Shown: positions 16,037-24,012 of the stretch, in pieces
How positions within the stretch are numbered: position 1 is the stretch's first letter
Layout: every line of letters starts with the position of its first letter
DNA from: Shewanella baltica
GTDB lineage: Bacteria; Pseudomonadota; Gammaproteobacteria; Enterobacterales; Shewanellaceae
Length of the DNA: 64,000 bases
NCBI RefSeq assembly: GCF_900456975.1
Contig: NZ_UGYM01000002.1
Location: forward strand, 2,728,001-2,792,000
Direction: 5' to 3'
Translations under genes and position numbers: made by a program
Notes under the pieces: generated by a model
Told to the model about the DNA's origin: nothing
Seen by the model: the letters and a program-made list of their open reading frames with translations, nothing else
Databases searched by the model: none

Positions 16037-16354
16037 TCAACAAACTAAACTCATCCCTATTTCTATTCCAGTTGGAACTAACACAATCCTCAGCCCAATC
16101 TTCTTGGCGTAGTAATACTCGGCGGTGGCGCCATCTGATTTGCGCCAACCGGGCAACATCACTATCTCACTGCAGGCGCGAATCATGGCGTAACAAATAT
16201 CCATGTACTGGGGTTCAGTGAGCCCAACTGGCAACCCTGCAGAGTGCAACACTACTCTACCCGTTGCGGCCAGTTCCTCTGCTGCGCTAAAGAACGCCAG
16301 CTTATTGGTCTCGACATTGCCACTTATTGGCCCCGCGATATAGGTGGCAATCAC
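16037..16354 (-). CDS. DUF4406 protein (nucleoside deoxyribosyltransferase-like fold)
   Basis: 105 residues: N-terminal IATYIAGPISGNVETNKLAFFSAAEELAA, then 'YMDICYAMIRACSEIVMLPGWRKSDGATAEYYYAKKIGL'. This is the DUF4406 pattern related to nucleoside 2-deoxyribosyltransferases; the Glu in SDGATAEYYYA corresponds to the catalytic Glu of that superfamily. It may act on a nucleotide substrate, which is not proven. Overlaps its upstream neighbour by ATGA-type coupling. Confidence 0.8.
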   Translation of the reverse strand: MIATYIAGPISGNVETNKLAFFSAAEELAATGRVVLHSAGLPVGLTEPQYMDICYAMIRACSEIVMLPGWRKSDGATAEYYYAKKIGLRIVLVPTGIEIGMSLVC

Positions 16355-16566
16355 TTGCCACCTCGCTTATTAAACCTGTATAGCTTTACATAGCGCTTAA
16401 AAAATAGCGGGATCAGCCCAATGCAATGGGTTCTGATCTTATCGTGCTGCTTAGTGATATCAGACAAACACTCTTGGCAAACCTCTTTAATGTCAGCGGT
16501 TTGATATTGTCCACTTAGGGGCGTAGTTGGCTTATTAGCACTACAAATGTCACAGACCATTGGCAT
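16351..16566 (-). CDS. Small zinc-ribbon-like phage protein
   Basis: About 71 residues; in-frame GTG codons at 16572 and 16569 precede ATGs at 16566 and 16560. Contains CDIC...CQEC spaced like a zinc ribbon, then a basic C-terminal half (FFKRYVKLYRFNKRGGK). Overlaps genes on both sides, so part of a compact operon. Function unknown. Confidence 0.5.
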   Translation of the reverse strand: MPMVCDICSANKPTTPLSGQYQTADIKEVCQECLSDITKQHDKIRTHCIGLIPLFFKRYVKLYRFNKRGGK

Positions 16567-16747
16567 CACCACTTTTAGATATATCTAGTTTTTGCAGCCG
16601 CTCAATTTCAGCATTAAGCCGCGCACATTCACGCTTTAACATATCAGTGTCAGAATATAGGGACTGAAGTTGTGTAAAAGCTGATCGCGCGGCCTGCTCA
16701 CTACTCTGGTAACTAACTCTCCACGACTCGTATGATCCAGTATTCAT
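16550..16747 (-). CDS. Hypothetical coiled-coil protein
   Basis: 65 residues; residues 15-55 form a predicted coiled coil (SSEQAARSAFTQLQSLYSDT...LKRECARLNAEIERLQKL). Two bases separate it from the next gene upstream. Not recognised. Confidence 0.5.
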   Translation of the reverse strand: MNTGSYESWRVSYQSSEQAARSAFTQLQSLYSDTDMLKRECARLNAEIERLQKLDISKSGDANGL

Positions 16748-16749
16748 GG

Positions 16750-16950
16750 TTATATATCCTCAATGGCTCGTATTACTTGCACGATTCCTTTCATGGCAAC
16801 CTCTGGGAAATCTGGGCATTTGGTACTCCACTGATAAGGCATGCAAAGATACCCGCGAACAGCATCACAGGTGGCCTTGTAGCTATCTATTGTCAATTTA
16901 AGCTCTTCAATTTCAATTTGCTGCTTAGTAATTAACTCATCTTTAGTCAT
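16750..16950 (-). CDS. Hypothetical phage protein
   Basis: 66 residues from the ATG at 16950 (MTKDELITKQQIEIEELKLT). A charged helix at the N-terminus is followed by a Cys-containing middle (CDAVRGYLCMPYQWSTKCPDFP). Same strand and tight spacing with its neighbours. No family recognised. Confidence 0.5.
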   Translation of the reverse strand: MTKDELITKQQIEIEELKLTIDSYKATCDAVRGYLCMPYQWSTKCPDFPEVAMKGIVQVIRAIEDI

Positions 16951-16977
16951 GGTCCACCTCACATGTAATTACAAATA

Positions 16978-17589
16978 TCACAGGCCATTAGCATTGCCTC
17001 CAAACAGTGCCTGGCGATAACACTTAAGCTCGGCGATTGATTCTCTGATATCTGCCAACGCTTCATGCTTATATTGCTTGGCTGCTATCGCCTCTTTGGC
17101 TAGTTCTGGCGCCCATGCCATGGCAGCGAGTGCCAATGCTGAAATATCCAATTGACGATAATGCATGAACTGGTGCAACTCTGGCATTTGGCAAAGAATG
17201 AACGAACGGTCAAACATGATTGAGTTACCAGCGAAGATCACCCCTTGTTTGGTTTCTCGGTTATATGCCTCAATACCCATTTGGCGAAGATGGTGGATGA
17301 TCTGCTGTTCAGCATCAAGTAACGACCAAGCAGACTGACGTACTTCATCAAGCAAGCCGCTCTTGGTGTGAGTATCGATGGCCCATTGATGTGATCGGCT
17401 AATTGCTGTCTCATCTTGATGGACCACAACTCTCAGCGCAGAGCCAACCTGATTGAGCTCTCTATCGGTAACGACTAAGGCAATTTCAAAAATTGGGTAA
17501 TACTCCATACCCAACTGACCGCTATCAAGGCGATCATTAAAACCGCCAGTTTCGATATCACCGAATAAAAAATATGGTTCTTTACTCAT
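16978..17589 (-). CDS. DEDD-family 3'-5' exonuclease, oligoribonuclease-like
   Basis: 203 residues from the ATG at 17589, which has GGAG at correct spacing. Exo I: FGDIETGGF; Exo II: GNSIMFDRSFI; Exo III: KHEALADIRESIAELKCYRQALF, the latter two closely resembling Orn. It should remove nucleotides from 3' ends of short RNA or DNA. Phage DEDD exonucleases are common in recombination and nucleotide-scavenging modules; the actual substrate is unknown. Confidence 0.85.
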   Translation of the reverse strand: MSKEPYFLFGDIETGGFNDRLDSGQLGMEYYPIFEIALVVTDRELNQVGSALRVVVHQDETAISRSHQWAIDTHTKSGLLDEVRQSAWSLLDAEQQIIHHLRQMGIEAYNRETKQGVIFAGNSIMFDRSFILCQMPELHQFMHYRQLDISALALAAMAWAPELAKEAIAAKQYKHEALADIRESIAELKCYRQALFGGNANGL

Positions 17590-17594
17590 TTTCA

Positions 17595-17849
17595 TTATCT
17601 CCAACGATTAGCACGATTGCGTTTGCGATCTGATTTGTTGCGGCGGTTAATTGGAAGCATTTCAGCAGGATCTTTAAAGCACTCTTGCAAAGATATCCCT
17701 ACTGAAAAACTAACGTCCCCGTCAACATGCATCCGGCGATCTTGTTCTACTGTCACCACGGTATGGCTTAGTTGTGCCTGCATTAAAACCCTTCCAAGCA
17801 TCGACTTACCTACACCATCACCACCAATAAAAACGATTGTCTGACTCAT
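17595..17849 (-). CDS. Small P-loop protein with Arg-rich tail
   Basis: 84 residues from the ATG at 17849 (MSQTIVFIGGDGVGKSML). The start is a textbook Walker A strand-loop (GGDGVGKS), but the protein is too short for a complete NTPase and lacks a clear Walker B. It ends in a very basic tail, RRNKSDRKRNRANRWR, which is nearly repeated in the small protein at 26549-26731 (RRNKSDRKRSRVDRWR). Function unknown; nucleotide- or nucleic-acid-binding is plausible. Confidence 0.6.
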   Translation of the reverse strand: MSQTIVFIGGDGVGKSMLGRVLMQAQLSHTVVTVEQDRRMHVDGDVSFSVGISLQECFKDPAEMLPINRRNKSDRKRNRANRWR

Positions 17850-17909
17850 TAAATATCTTCCCTTTGTGAAGATGCATAAACCAACCCGCAAACCACTTAC
17901 ACCAACGGT

Positions 17910-19145
17910 TTAAGCTGTTTTACAATTAATTCCTGTCTTGGCACTGTCTTGATTCACACGACCAATAAATGGGTTGTAAATTGCCATTAAATGACTGTGC
18001 CACAACTCAATTGCTGCTCTCTTTTGGTCTGCTAAATAGGTATGAATGTAGGCTTGATCTAGCTTGGTCATCGAGTGGTTTAACATCTGCTCTGCCACCA
18101 TGTAATCAATTCCTAAGTCAGCCCAACACGACCTTGCTAGCTTGCGTAAATCATGGGCAGTCCATTCACTGTTACTCACTTGCTTAACCAAACTATTCGC
18201 CGACCGTTCATCTAATCCACCATTGCGGCAAGGATGCGGAAATAAATACCCGCCGCGATACCCTGCAGCTTCCTGCGTGGATTTATGCCAACGTAATACA
18301 TCAGCCATTAATGGGGTGATCGGGATAGTCAGTTGGGCATGCGTCTTAGTAATGTCGGCAGGGATAACCAACTTAGCATTGGCCTCGTCGTAGTAGGTCC
18401 AGCGCAGTAAACGGGTTTCACCGATACGGGTACCGTAAGCCAGCATGATAAATATAAGCATGGCGGCGCCATCGTTAGCATTACCTATATTCGTCAGCAG
18501 CTGCAGCAGATCAGTGGATTGTAGTTTTGGCGGCTTAGTCGCAATGGGTGTCGAGATAAAATCGGTAAAACTCAATGATGCCAGCGGATCATCACTAATC
18601 AACTTAAGCACTGTCGCCTGTTTGAAGGCCTTACTTAAAATCGCGTAATACTGGCGAACGCTGCCCAATGCGTAACGAGCCTGTAGAGGCCAAATCAATA
18701 GTTCATCAACCTTATGATGATTAAGCTCACTCAGCATCACATCACCCAGCACAGGGATTAAGTGCTTGGTGATGGCGCACTTGATGTTGCGTTTACGCTT
18801 CAACGATAAACTGGTATCGGTTTGTGACCGGCTTAAATACCAATTCAATAACCCGCCGCAACTTAGCCAGGTGTTAAATTTCACACTCTGATCTTGCCTA
18901 TGCTGCATGCTGAGCGACGGTAAATCATCCAGCATGGCCTTAGCGCTCACTAGCGGCCAGTCGGCAACCTTAGCCCAATTTGCCTTGCCGTCTTTATAAG
19001 TAATTAAATGCCAGCTACCACGACTGCGTGAACTCGCCAAACGCAGTCGCAGCGGAAACCTTGGGTCCCTGATTTCAGTAATAGACTGATCGGCAACCGC
19101 CCGTTTAATGGCGGCGTCACTTAACGCAATACAGGTCACGGCCAT
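17910..19145 (-). CDS. Tyrosine-type site-specific recombinase inside the prophage
   Basis: 411 residues. The catalytic set is present: Arg in LAYGTRIGETRLLRW, HDLR in EWTAHDLRKLARSC, LNHSM, and a Tyr in DQAYIHTYL. The N-terminal part resembles the arm/core-binding domains of prophage integrases. It lies in the middle of the leftward transcript between the exonuclease-side genes and Q-like genes, far from the prophage ends, while another integrase is at 36554-37786. It may invert or resolve phage DNA, or be a captured integrase. Confidence 0.85.
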   Translation of the reverse strand: MAVTCIALSDAAIKRAVADQSITEIRDPRFPLRLRLASSRSRGSWHLITYKDGKANWAKVADWPLVSAKAMLDDLPSLSMQHRQDQSVKFNTWLSCGGLLNWYLSRSQTDTSLSLKRKRNIKCAITKHLIPVLGDVMLSELNHHKVDELLIWPLQARYALGSVRQYYAILSKAFKQATVLKLISDDPLASLSFTDFISTPIATKPPKLQSTDLLQLLTNIGNANDGAAMLIFIMLAYGTRIGETRLLRWTYYDEANAKLVIPADITKTHAQLTIPITPLMADVLRWHKSTQEAAGYRGGYLFPHPCRNGGLDERSANSLVKQVSNSEWTAHDLRKLARSCWADLGIDYMVAEQMLNHSMTKLDQAYIHTYLADQKRAAIELWHSHLMAIYNPFIGRVNQDSAKTGINCKTA

Positions 19146-19744
19146 TAGTCACACCTCAGGTTAGTGCGGCAATCCGCGTAAAAGTACTCGATAGCAATGG
19201 CTTCTTTATCTGCAGGTGATAACCCCACCTTAAACAGCGCTGCAGTCAGTTTTTCAATCAACTCAAACTCAGTCAGGATCAAGGATTGCTGCAGCTTAAT
19301 CAGCTCATTATTGGCCGCTATATTCACGCCAACACCGCCGCATTGATCACAACAATGCAGCTCAAACATCGGCCTAACTTTGCCAACGCCGCGGCAGGTT
19401 CTGCACTTGGGCAGCGCATTGATCTGGCGTTTAATCGCCTCTTTGGCAAGCACCATAGCTTTATATTCAGGCGTTGATAACACACTGTCTTTACAGAGCA
19501 AATCAAAGCGTTCATTCAATACTGACTGCTTGGCGAGTACCGCCATCAAGCGTTTGTTCTGGCGTTCTAGTGGCTCGATACGGTGGCTGTCAGCATTACC
19601 AATCGCGCTATTGGCATCCAGTTCATCACGGATCACTCGCACTGCAGCTTCAACGCCACAGGCCAAATCAACCGAGCCCATAGACTCGAGTTGATCGGCT
19701 TCTTTAACTAGGCGCTTAACTAAGTCGTTTACTGTCTCAATCAT
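19145..19744 (-). CDS. Q-like zinc-finger protein (first of two)
   Basis: 199 residues. The centre carries a DnaJ-like pair CRTCRGVGKV and CCDQCGGVGV, as in lambda Q-type antiterminators; flanking regions are helical. Function inferred as late antitermination or a relative of it. Coupled by overlap to the hypothetical protein upstream and to the recombinase downstream. The second Q-like protein is at 20004-20573. Confidence 0.6.
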   Translation of the reverse strand: MIETVNDLVKRLVKEADQLESMGSVDLACGVEAAVRVIRDELDANSAIGNADSHRIEPLERQNKRLMAVLAKQSVLNERFDLLCKDSVLSTPEYKAMVLAKEAIKRQINALPKCRTCRGVGKVRPMFELHCCDQCGGVGVNIAANNELIKLQQSLILTEFELIEKLTAALFKVGLSPADKEAIAIEYFYADCRTNLRCD

Positions 19745-20004
19745 TTAGATAGTGCCTCAGCTAGCGCTTTGTTGTGCTCATTCACCGCTTTCGCACACTC
19801 TTCAGCGCTATCAAATTGATACACAAGCTCACGGCTGCGACCTTCATCATGGAAATAAAAGTGAGCAAAGGCGCAGCGGCGTTCTATCCGGCTGACTTGT
19901 TCAAGTGTTTGCTTACTCCAAAGACGAGTCGTCCTTGTTTCAAGTACACGGCCTTGGCTCCATATGACATCTTTAAATTTAAGTCTGTTATCTGGCTCAC
20001 TCAT
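19741..20004 (-). CDS. Hypothetical protein between the two Q-like genes
   Basis: 87 residues, beta-alpha character: DVIWSQGRVLETRTTRLWSKQT, RRCAFAHFYFHDEGRSRELVYQFDSAEECAKAVNEHNKAL. Overlaps both neighbours by 1-4 bases, so certainly translated in the same operon. No family recognised. Confidence 0.55.
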   Translation of the reverse strand: MSEPDNRLKFKDVIWSQGRVLETRTTRLWSKQTLEQVSRIERRCAFAHFYFHDEGRSRELVYQFDSAEECAKAVNEHNKALAEALSK

Positions 20005-20573
20005 TAATTAACCTGCTCATGTTCAGCAGCGACTAAGCGCAATACTCTTTTGGCATGGCGTTCTGCATCAGCTTGATGCTGGTGCAGCGTGTCGACGCCG
20101 CTCATGTAGAGATCATAAAAATGCTGGCTAAATTGTTCTGCAGTGATCTTGGTACCGCTTAAATCACAAAACGATTTAGTCAGCTGCTCAACCGTGTTCA
20201 ACATCTTTCCGGTACCGCAGCAATGCACGCACTCACCATTACGGTGATAATTCAGCTTAGTGCCATGGCACTTAGTGCAAACGCGGGATCCACAAACCTC
20301 ATTCACGGCCAGCTTTGCCAACGCAGTCGCCGCAACAGGCCTAAAGTCGGTTTCATACTGTTTGGCTAAGGCGTTGATCAGCAAATTCTCGGCATCAATA
20401 TCGCCGCAAATACTGGCCTCTAATACTTTAACGCCGACTAAATACTTACCCTGCACCTGCGCGACAACACCCATAGCATCCTCCTTACTAAAAACCCCTT
20501 TGCCACCGACTGCAGCGCCAATCGCAACACCGCGGGGCGACAACAACTCAAATAAGCGCTCTATCGATATCAT
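20004..20573 (-). CDS. Late-gene antitermination protein, Q-like (second)
   Basis: 189 residues. AMGVVAQVQGKY...VGVKVLEASI matches the N-terminal half of lambda-type Q proteins, and the zinc finger CTKCHGTKLNYHRNGECVHCCGTGK follows. Q binds qut DNA and RNA polymerase so that late genes escape terminators; the hairpins among the head and tail genes fit such a regime. This copy is the better candidate for the true Q. Confidence 0.7.
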   Translation of the reverse strand: MISIERLFELLSPRGVAIGAAVGGKGVFSKEDAMGVVAQVQGKYLVGVKVLEASICGDIDAENLLINALAKQYETDFRPVAATALAKLAVNEVCGSRVCTKCHGTKLNYHRNGECVHCCGTGKMLNTVEQLTKSFCDLSGTKITAEQFSQHFYDLYMSGVDTLHQHQADAERHAKRVLRLVAAEHEQVN

Positions 20574-21016
20574 CTGTCAGTCCCTTGAGGTGATGGCGCA
20601 GTCGGTGCCGCACTTTTGTGAATAATGGCCAGTGCCATGCGAAATACACGGCTCTCTTTCGATTCAAGCGGATCAATGCGCGATACCGAGCTTTCAGGCT
20701 TGCGAGTCACATCTTCTCTCACCAGTTTTCTTAAATACAAAGCATCACTGAGCGTAGAATTACTGACACCTGCCTCTTTACACGCCTTTAAAATGGAATA
20801 GCCGCCAACATATAAATCAATCGCCTTTTCAAGATTTGAAGCACATAAAACCGATCTATCACGGAAAACCCCGCGCTTTTTTAGCGCTCTAGTGAGTGCG
20901 CCTTTGCTAACGTCAGCACGTTGGGCGGAATCAATGATCGATAACTGTTGAGTGACATAGAATGCGATCGCTTTATCAATGCGCTCATCAAACGATAATT
21001 TTAGAGTTGTCATCAT
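20570..21016 (-). CDS. DNA-binding protein with two helix-turn-helix repeats
   Basis: 148 residues. Two similar HTH units are visible: residues about 10-48 (DKAIAFYVTQQLSIIDSAQRADVSKGALTRAL) and 60-98 (EKAIDLYVGGYSILKACKEAGVSNSTLSDAL), each like a Psq/homeodomain-type repeat. The C-terminus is disordered. Overlaps RuvC-like and Q-like genes by four bases each. Likely a phage DNA-binding regulator; target unknown. Confidence 0.65.
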   Translation of the reverse strand: MMTTLKLSFDERIDKAIAFYVTQQLSIIDSAQRADVSKGALTRALKKRGVFRDRSVLCASNLEKAIDLYVGGYSILKACKEAGVSNSTLSDALYLRKLVREDVTRKPESSVSRIDPLESKESRVFRMALAIIHKSAAPTAPSPQGTDR

Positions 21017-21516
21017 TCCCCCTGCCCAAACATGGCGATCAGTGCAGCATCGCGAGTGTCGGCATTACTGCGCCCCGTCCAACCGGTGATCTTGTTAAAA
21101 TAAACACTGCTATCCTTGGCTTTTTTAATCGGACCACGCAGCGGCTTTACCAAAGTGACTTTGATGCCCTTATCCTCAAGCACTTCTTTAATCAGTCTGG
21201 CCGTGGCTTTCACCTTGCCTAGGTCCTCGGCAATACTCATGTTCACCTTGGCATTAGATCCGCTTTGGCTAGGTGCATGGCCAACGTAGGCAAGCAATGG
21301 GTTTTGTCCTTTTACCGACTGCCTTAACCGCTTAGGGAATACCGGCTTTTTGTTATCCACATCTTCGAGTAACACAGCGCAAGGAAGATGGCTTTTGCTG
21401 ATAACAAACTCAATCAACTCACTAAACCCCATACTTTTAAGCGTCACTATTTCGCCGTTAACGACAGTCGCCACACCGCTTTTAGTGAGGTCAGGATCAA
21501 TACCGATTCGAATCAC
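21013..21516 (-). CDS. RuvC-like Holliday junction resolvase
   Basis: 167 residues with RNase H-fold motifs: IRIGIDPDLTKSGVA (first Asp), VLLEDVDN (Glu), and NADTRDAALIAMFG (C-terminal Asp pair). RuvC-like enzymes resolve branched DNA before packaging. Position next to replication genes is typical of lambdoid phages that use RuvC or RusA types. Confidence 0.85.
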   Translation of the reverse strand: MIRIGIDPDLTKSGVATVVNGEIVTLKSMGFSELIEFVISKSHLPCAVLLEDVDNKKPVFPKRLRQSVKGQNPLLAYVGHAPSQSGSNAKVNMSIAEDLGKVKATARLIKEVLEDKGIKVTLVKPLRGPIKKAKDSSVYFNKITGWTGRSNADTRDAALIAMFGQGE

Positions 21517-21905
21517 GCCACTACCCCTCTAAAATGCTTCGACTGCTGCACTAAAAACCGATTCGCCTGAAAGCGACCATCGCGCCCACCAATGGCAAAT
21601 AAGCGTTCGTACTCGATCGACACTGAATGCTTAAACTGCTGAGGAATAACAGACATGTGCTGTTGAATCCGCTTGGCGTCTGAATCACCACTACGGCAGT
21701 GATAAAACAGCGGATATTCACGCGCACACCTAAAGCCTTGTGCCAGTAGATCAGCGGCAGAGTACTGAGTCGGCACAAACAACACCGCATCGTTAACCGC
21801 ATCTTTAACTGTTGTGTCCGCAACGCTAGCAGCCGCAGTTGGCGATACAATAGCGCTATAAAAATCAGGCGCATCTGCAGGTAACGGTTTAATTGCCAGA
21901 GCCAT
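21513..21905 (-). CDS. Hypothetical phage protein
   Basis: 130 residues with 'YSAADLLAQGFRCAREYPLFYHCRSGDSDAKRIQQHM' in the middle. Overlaps the RuvC-like and P-like genes by a few bases. No family recognised; the operon position suggests replication or recombination support. Confidence 0.55.
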   Translation of the reverse strand: MALAIKPLPADAPDFYSAIVSPTAAASVADTTVKDAVNDAVLFVPTQYSAADLLAQGFRCAREYPLFYHCRSGDSDAKRIQQHMSVIPQQFKHSVSIEYERLFAIGGRDGRFQANRFLVQQSKHFRGVVA

Positions 21906-22449
21906 TGGCAGTCCTTAGCCCAAACTTTTGGCGCAGATCAGCGATAATCGAACATGCCTTTTGATTTTCAACTGGCTTGTTTACAGGGGCAGCAAGCGCC
22001 TTAGGAATGCACGCATCAAAGCTTTCACCCTTCACCGCGCGGCGGCACATCACCTCGTAATTACGTTTAAACAAAGGCCACGTTTGCTGCTCAGTACGGT
22101 TTTGCAGCTCATACCAACCCGTTTCACGGCCAGCGGCAAATACAGCGCCATGGCTCCAATTGTGCTCACTCGGCCATCGACCATGTGAACAACACTCCCG
22201 GTAAGCTTGTTCTGCACTAGGCAAGCCCAACTGTTCAGGCGTAGGCGTACACATAGCAACGAACTCGGCTGGGTTAACGCTCCACGGCGCGGTCGCTGCG
22301 CGTTGTTTAAACGCCTCAATACCGATCATCACCTCACCCACACTCAAACCTGCCTCGCCAATTTTGCTAACAAACTCCGCCACTACACTGCCAAGCTCAG
22401 CACCAAACCGATTGCTAAAATCACGACTGTACAGGTTCATAGTCGGCAT
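21889..22449 (-). CDS. Replication protein P-like (helicase loader)
   Basis: About 186 residues from the ATG at 22449 (MPTMNLYSRDFSNRF); ATG at 22440 is also possible, while a reading from 22587 would overlap the O gene by 167 bp. 'PSAEQAYRECC', 'WSHGAVFAAGRETGWYELQ' and 'QTWPLFKRNYEVMCRRAVKGE' are the lambda P family signature. P brings host DnaB to the O-origin complex. Directly follows the O-like gene. Confidence 0.8.
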   Translation of the reverse strand: MPTMNLYSRDFSNRFGAELGSVVAEFVSKIGEAGLSVGEVMIGIEAFKQRAATAPWSVNPAEFVAMCTPTPEQLGLPSAEQAYRECCSHGRWPSEHNWSHGAVFAAGRETGWYELQNRTEQQTWPLFKRNYEVMCRRAVKGESFDACIPKALAAPVNKPVENQKACSIIADLRQKFGLRTANGSGN

Positions 22450-23488
22450 CAATTGTGTGGCCACTACCGTAGTGATCTGTTGACTGCTCGAGCTGCTCTG
22501 CCATTTCCCGCAGTTCGCGGAATACTCTGGCTGTGGGGTTCTCATAGCGTTGATTGTGTGCGGCAGAATCGTTTGCAGTGGTTTCATGTGATGTTCTCGC
22601 TAGCAGTTTGGCGTTAAGTTTGTCCCATTGTTTACGTAGGGTTTTTGGGCATAACACGTTGCTCGCCCAAAATGAGTCGCTATTGGCAAACTTAAACAGC
22701 TTGCAGATTTCATGGTGAGTGCGTTTGTCTTGCACGCGCATTAAGCGCACTTGGTTTGCCCAGTCAGGCCAGTTAGGCTGCTTTGCAGTGGGGTTAACAA
22801 TCAGGACTTTGTTGAAGATGTACTCAGCACAGGTTAAGTCGTCCTGAGTACCCCAAAGCTTTCCGTTTGGAGTTTGAACAGCGGCATCGGGTTTTATCTG
22901 TGTGTCGGCCATTGCGACAGCAATGTTCGACGAAGAGATCTTTTGTATTTCTTTTGTATTAGTGTCTTTCTTTTGTATCTCTCGGTTCTGACAACCTACG
23001 CTGTCGGTTTCGACAATGGCATTGTCAGAATCGACAATAATATTGTCGGTTTTAATAGTGGATTTTTTACCGTTAATCGAATGCGACTTCTTGTCTTGCC
23101 ACGCCGAAACAATCGGGTTAACACCAACTTTACGGCCATCTTTTATGATGATATCGCGCGCAGTAAGCGACTTAATCGCATGACAAATATTGCTCGTTGT
23201 AATACCCGTCATGTCGGATAATTGCTCTAAGCAAACCCAATCAGTGGCCTTGCCATAACCGTAGGTTCTACGGATAACCGCAAACACAACACGGCTTTCA
23301 CGATCACTCAATTTCGTTCGGCACAGGGCATCCACCAGCGTATTGGAGAGTCGTAAATAACCATCATCCAAGTCTGCTTTCACCACCCCACCCCGCGCTT
23401 GTTGTTTGTGGTCAGCAACGGGCCGTAACGGCACCACATTGCTGCCACCAGCATCATGATTGACGCTATTAATTGATTCTTGTAACAT
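22421..23488 (-). CDS. Replication initiation protein O-like, with origin inside the gene
   Basis: 355 residues. Residues about 38-125 are the phage O N-terminal DNA-binding domain (YLRLSNTLVDALCRTKLSDRESRVVFAVIRRTYGYGK). The middle (residues about 145-170) is encoded by iterons described separately; the C-terminal part contacts P. As in lambda, the origin lies within the initiator gene. Confidence 0.85.
   Translation of the reverse strand: MLQESINSVNHDAGGSNVVPLRPVADHKQQARGGVVKADLDDGYLRLSNTLVDALCRTKLSDRESRVVFAVIRRTYGYGKATDWVCLEQLSDMTGITTSNICHAIKSLTARDIIIKDGRKVGVNPIVSAWQDKKSHSINGKKSTIKTDNIIVDSDNAIVETDSVGCQNREIQKKDTNTKEIQKISSSNIAVAMADTQIKPDAAVQTPNGKLWGTQDDLTCAEYIFNKVLIVNPTAKQPNWPDWANQVRLMRVQDKRTHHEICKLFKFANSDSFWASNVLCPKTLRKQWDKLNAKLLARTSHETTANDSAAHNQRYENPTARVFRELREMAEQLEQSTDHYGSGHTIDADYEPVQS
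22981..23057. repeat. Origin iterons inside the O-like gene
   Basis: Four imperfect inverted-repeat units start at 22981, 23001, 23021 and 23042, that is, every 20-21 bp or two helical turns: CTCGGTTCTGACAACC, CTGTCGGTTTCGACAATG, ATTGTCAGAATCGACAAT, ATTGTCGGTTTTAATA. Consensus TTGTCrGwwtCGACAAt. Layout and position match lambda ori, so they are the likely O binding sites. Confidence 0.75.
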
Positions 23489-23560
23489 CTGCCTTACCTC
23501 GACTTCTTCAAACGTTTCTAGGTATTAAGCCCACAGCCTCCACAGCTCTAGTGGGCTTTC

Positions 23561-23818
23561 TTATTTCAACTGCACTGCACTACCTGAAAACTGATACCCC
23601 GCATCCAGTACCCGCGCTGCAATACCTTCAGCACTAGTCGTCGGTGACTGCCTGATCACATTCGCCAGCAAAGCAATATCTTGATTGCGCTGAATCCGTG
23701 CAAATGCTTCATCTTCTTCAGGCGTGTAAGGAATAATCTCGTATGATTTTTCGCGTGACTTATCAGTTAACTGATTTGCGTTAAACCGTGGCGTAAAGAC
23801 TAAGTTTCTACCTGCCAT
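23561..23818 (-). CDS. Hypothetical early phage protein
   Basis: 85 residues from the ATG at 23818, which overlaps the stop of the upstream gene (TGATG). Contains 'NANQLTDKSREKSYEIIPYTPEEDEAFARIQRNQDIALL'. The QLTD codons form the palindrome copy at 23760. No family recognised. Confidence 0.55.
   Translation of the reverse strand: MAGRNLVFTPRFNANQLTDKSREKSYEIIPYTPEEDEAFARIQRNQDIALLANVIRQSPTTSAEGIAARVLDAGYQFSGSAVQLK
23760..23776. repeat. 17-bp palindrome-containing repeat, copy 2 (within a gene)
   Basis: Exact TTATCAGTTAACTGATT located in the first third of the 23561-23818 gene, where it encodes part of NQLTDK. Confidence 0.7.
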
Positions 23819-24012
23819 CACGTTCTCCCATTAACCTTTAGGCGCTCATGGTCATGGCGACAGTCGGCATCACAAAAATGTTGTTGATGAGGAATTGGGC
23901 TCTTGCAGTAATGACAAAAACCAGTAAACGGCAATGACGGCAGGCGAACGCCCAGCGCGGCCTTAATGTGAATGTCATTCTCAATGGCAGCTACATCTGC
24001 AATATCACTCAT
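23818..24012 (-). CDS. Small zinc-binding phage protein
   Basis: 64 residues; the second half is FCHYCKSPIPHQQHFCDADCRHDHERLK, a CxxC...CxxxC zinc knuckle like those of small phage early proteins. Overlaps the CII-like gene by four bases. Function unknown. Confidence 0.6.
   Translation of the reverse strand: MSDIADVAAIENDIHIKAALGVRLPSLPFTGFCHYCKSPIPHQQHFCDADCRHDHERLKVNGRT

Noticed and set aside
23527..23556. AAGCCCAC...GTGGGCTT inverted repeat as a terminator
   Set aside because: The stem is real, but the 13-16 nt loop and weak T-run on the minus strand make it a poor terminator; left unannotated.
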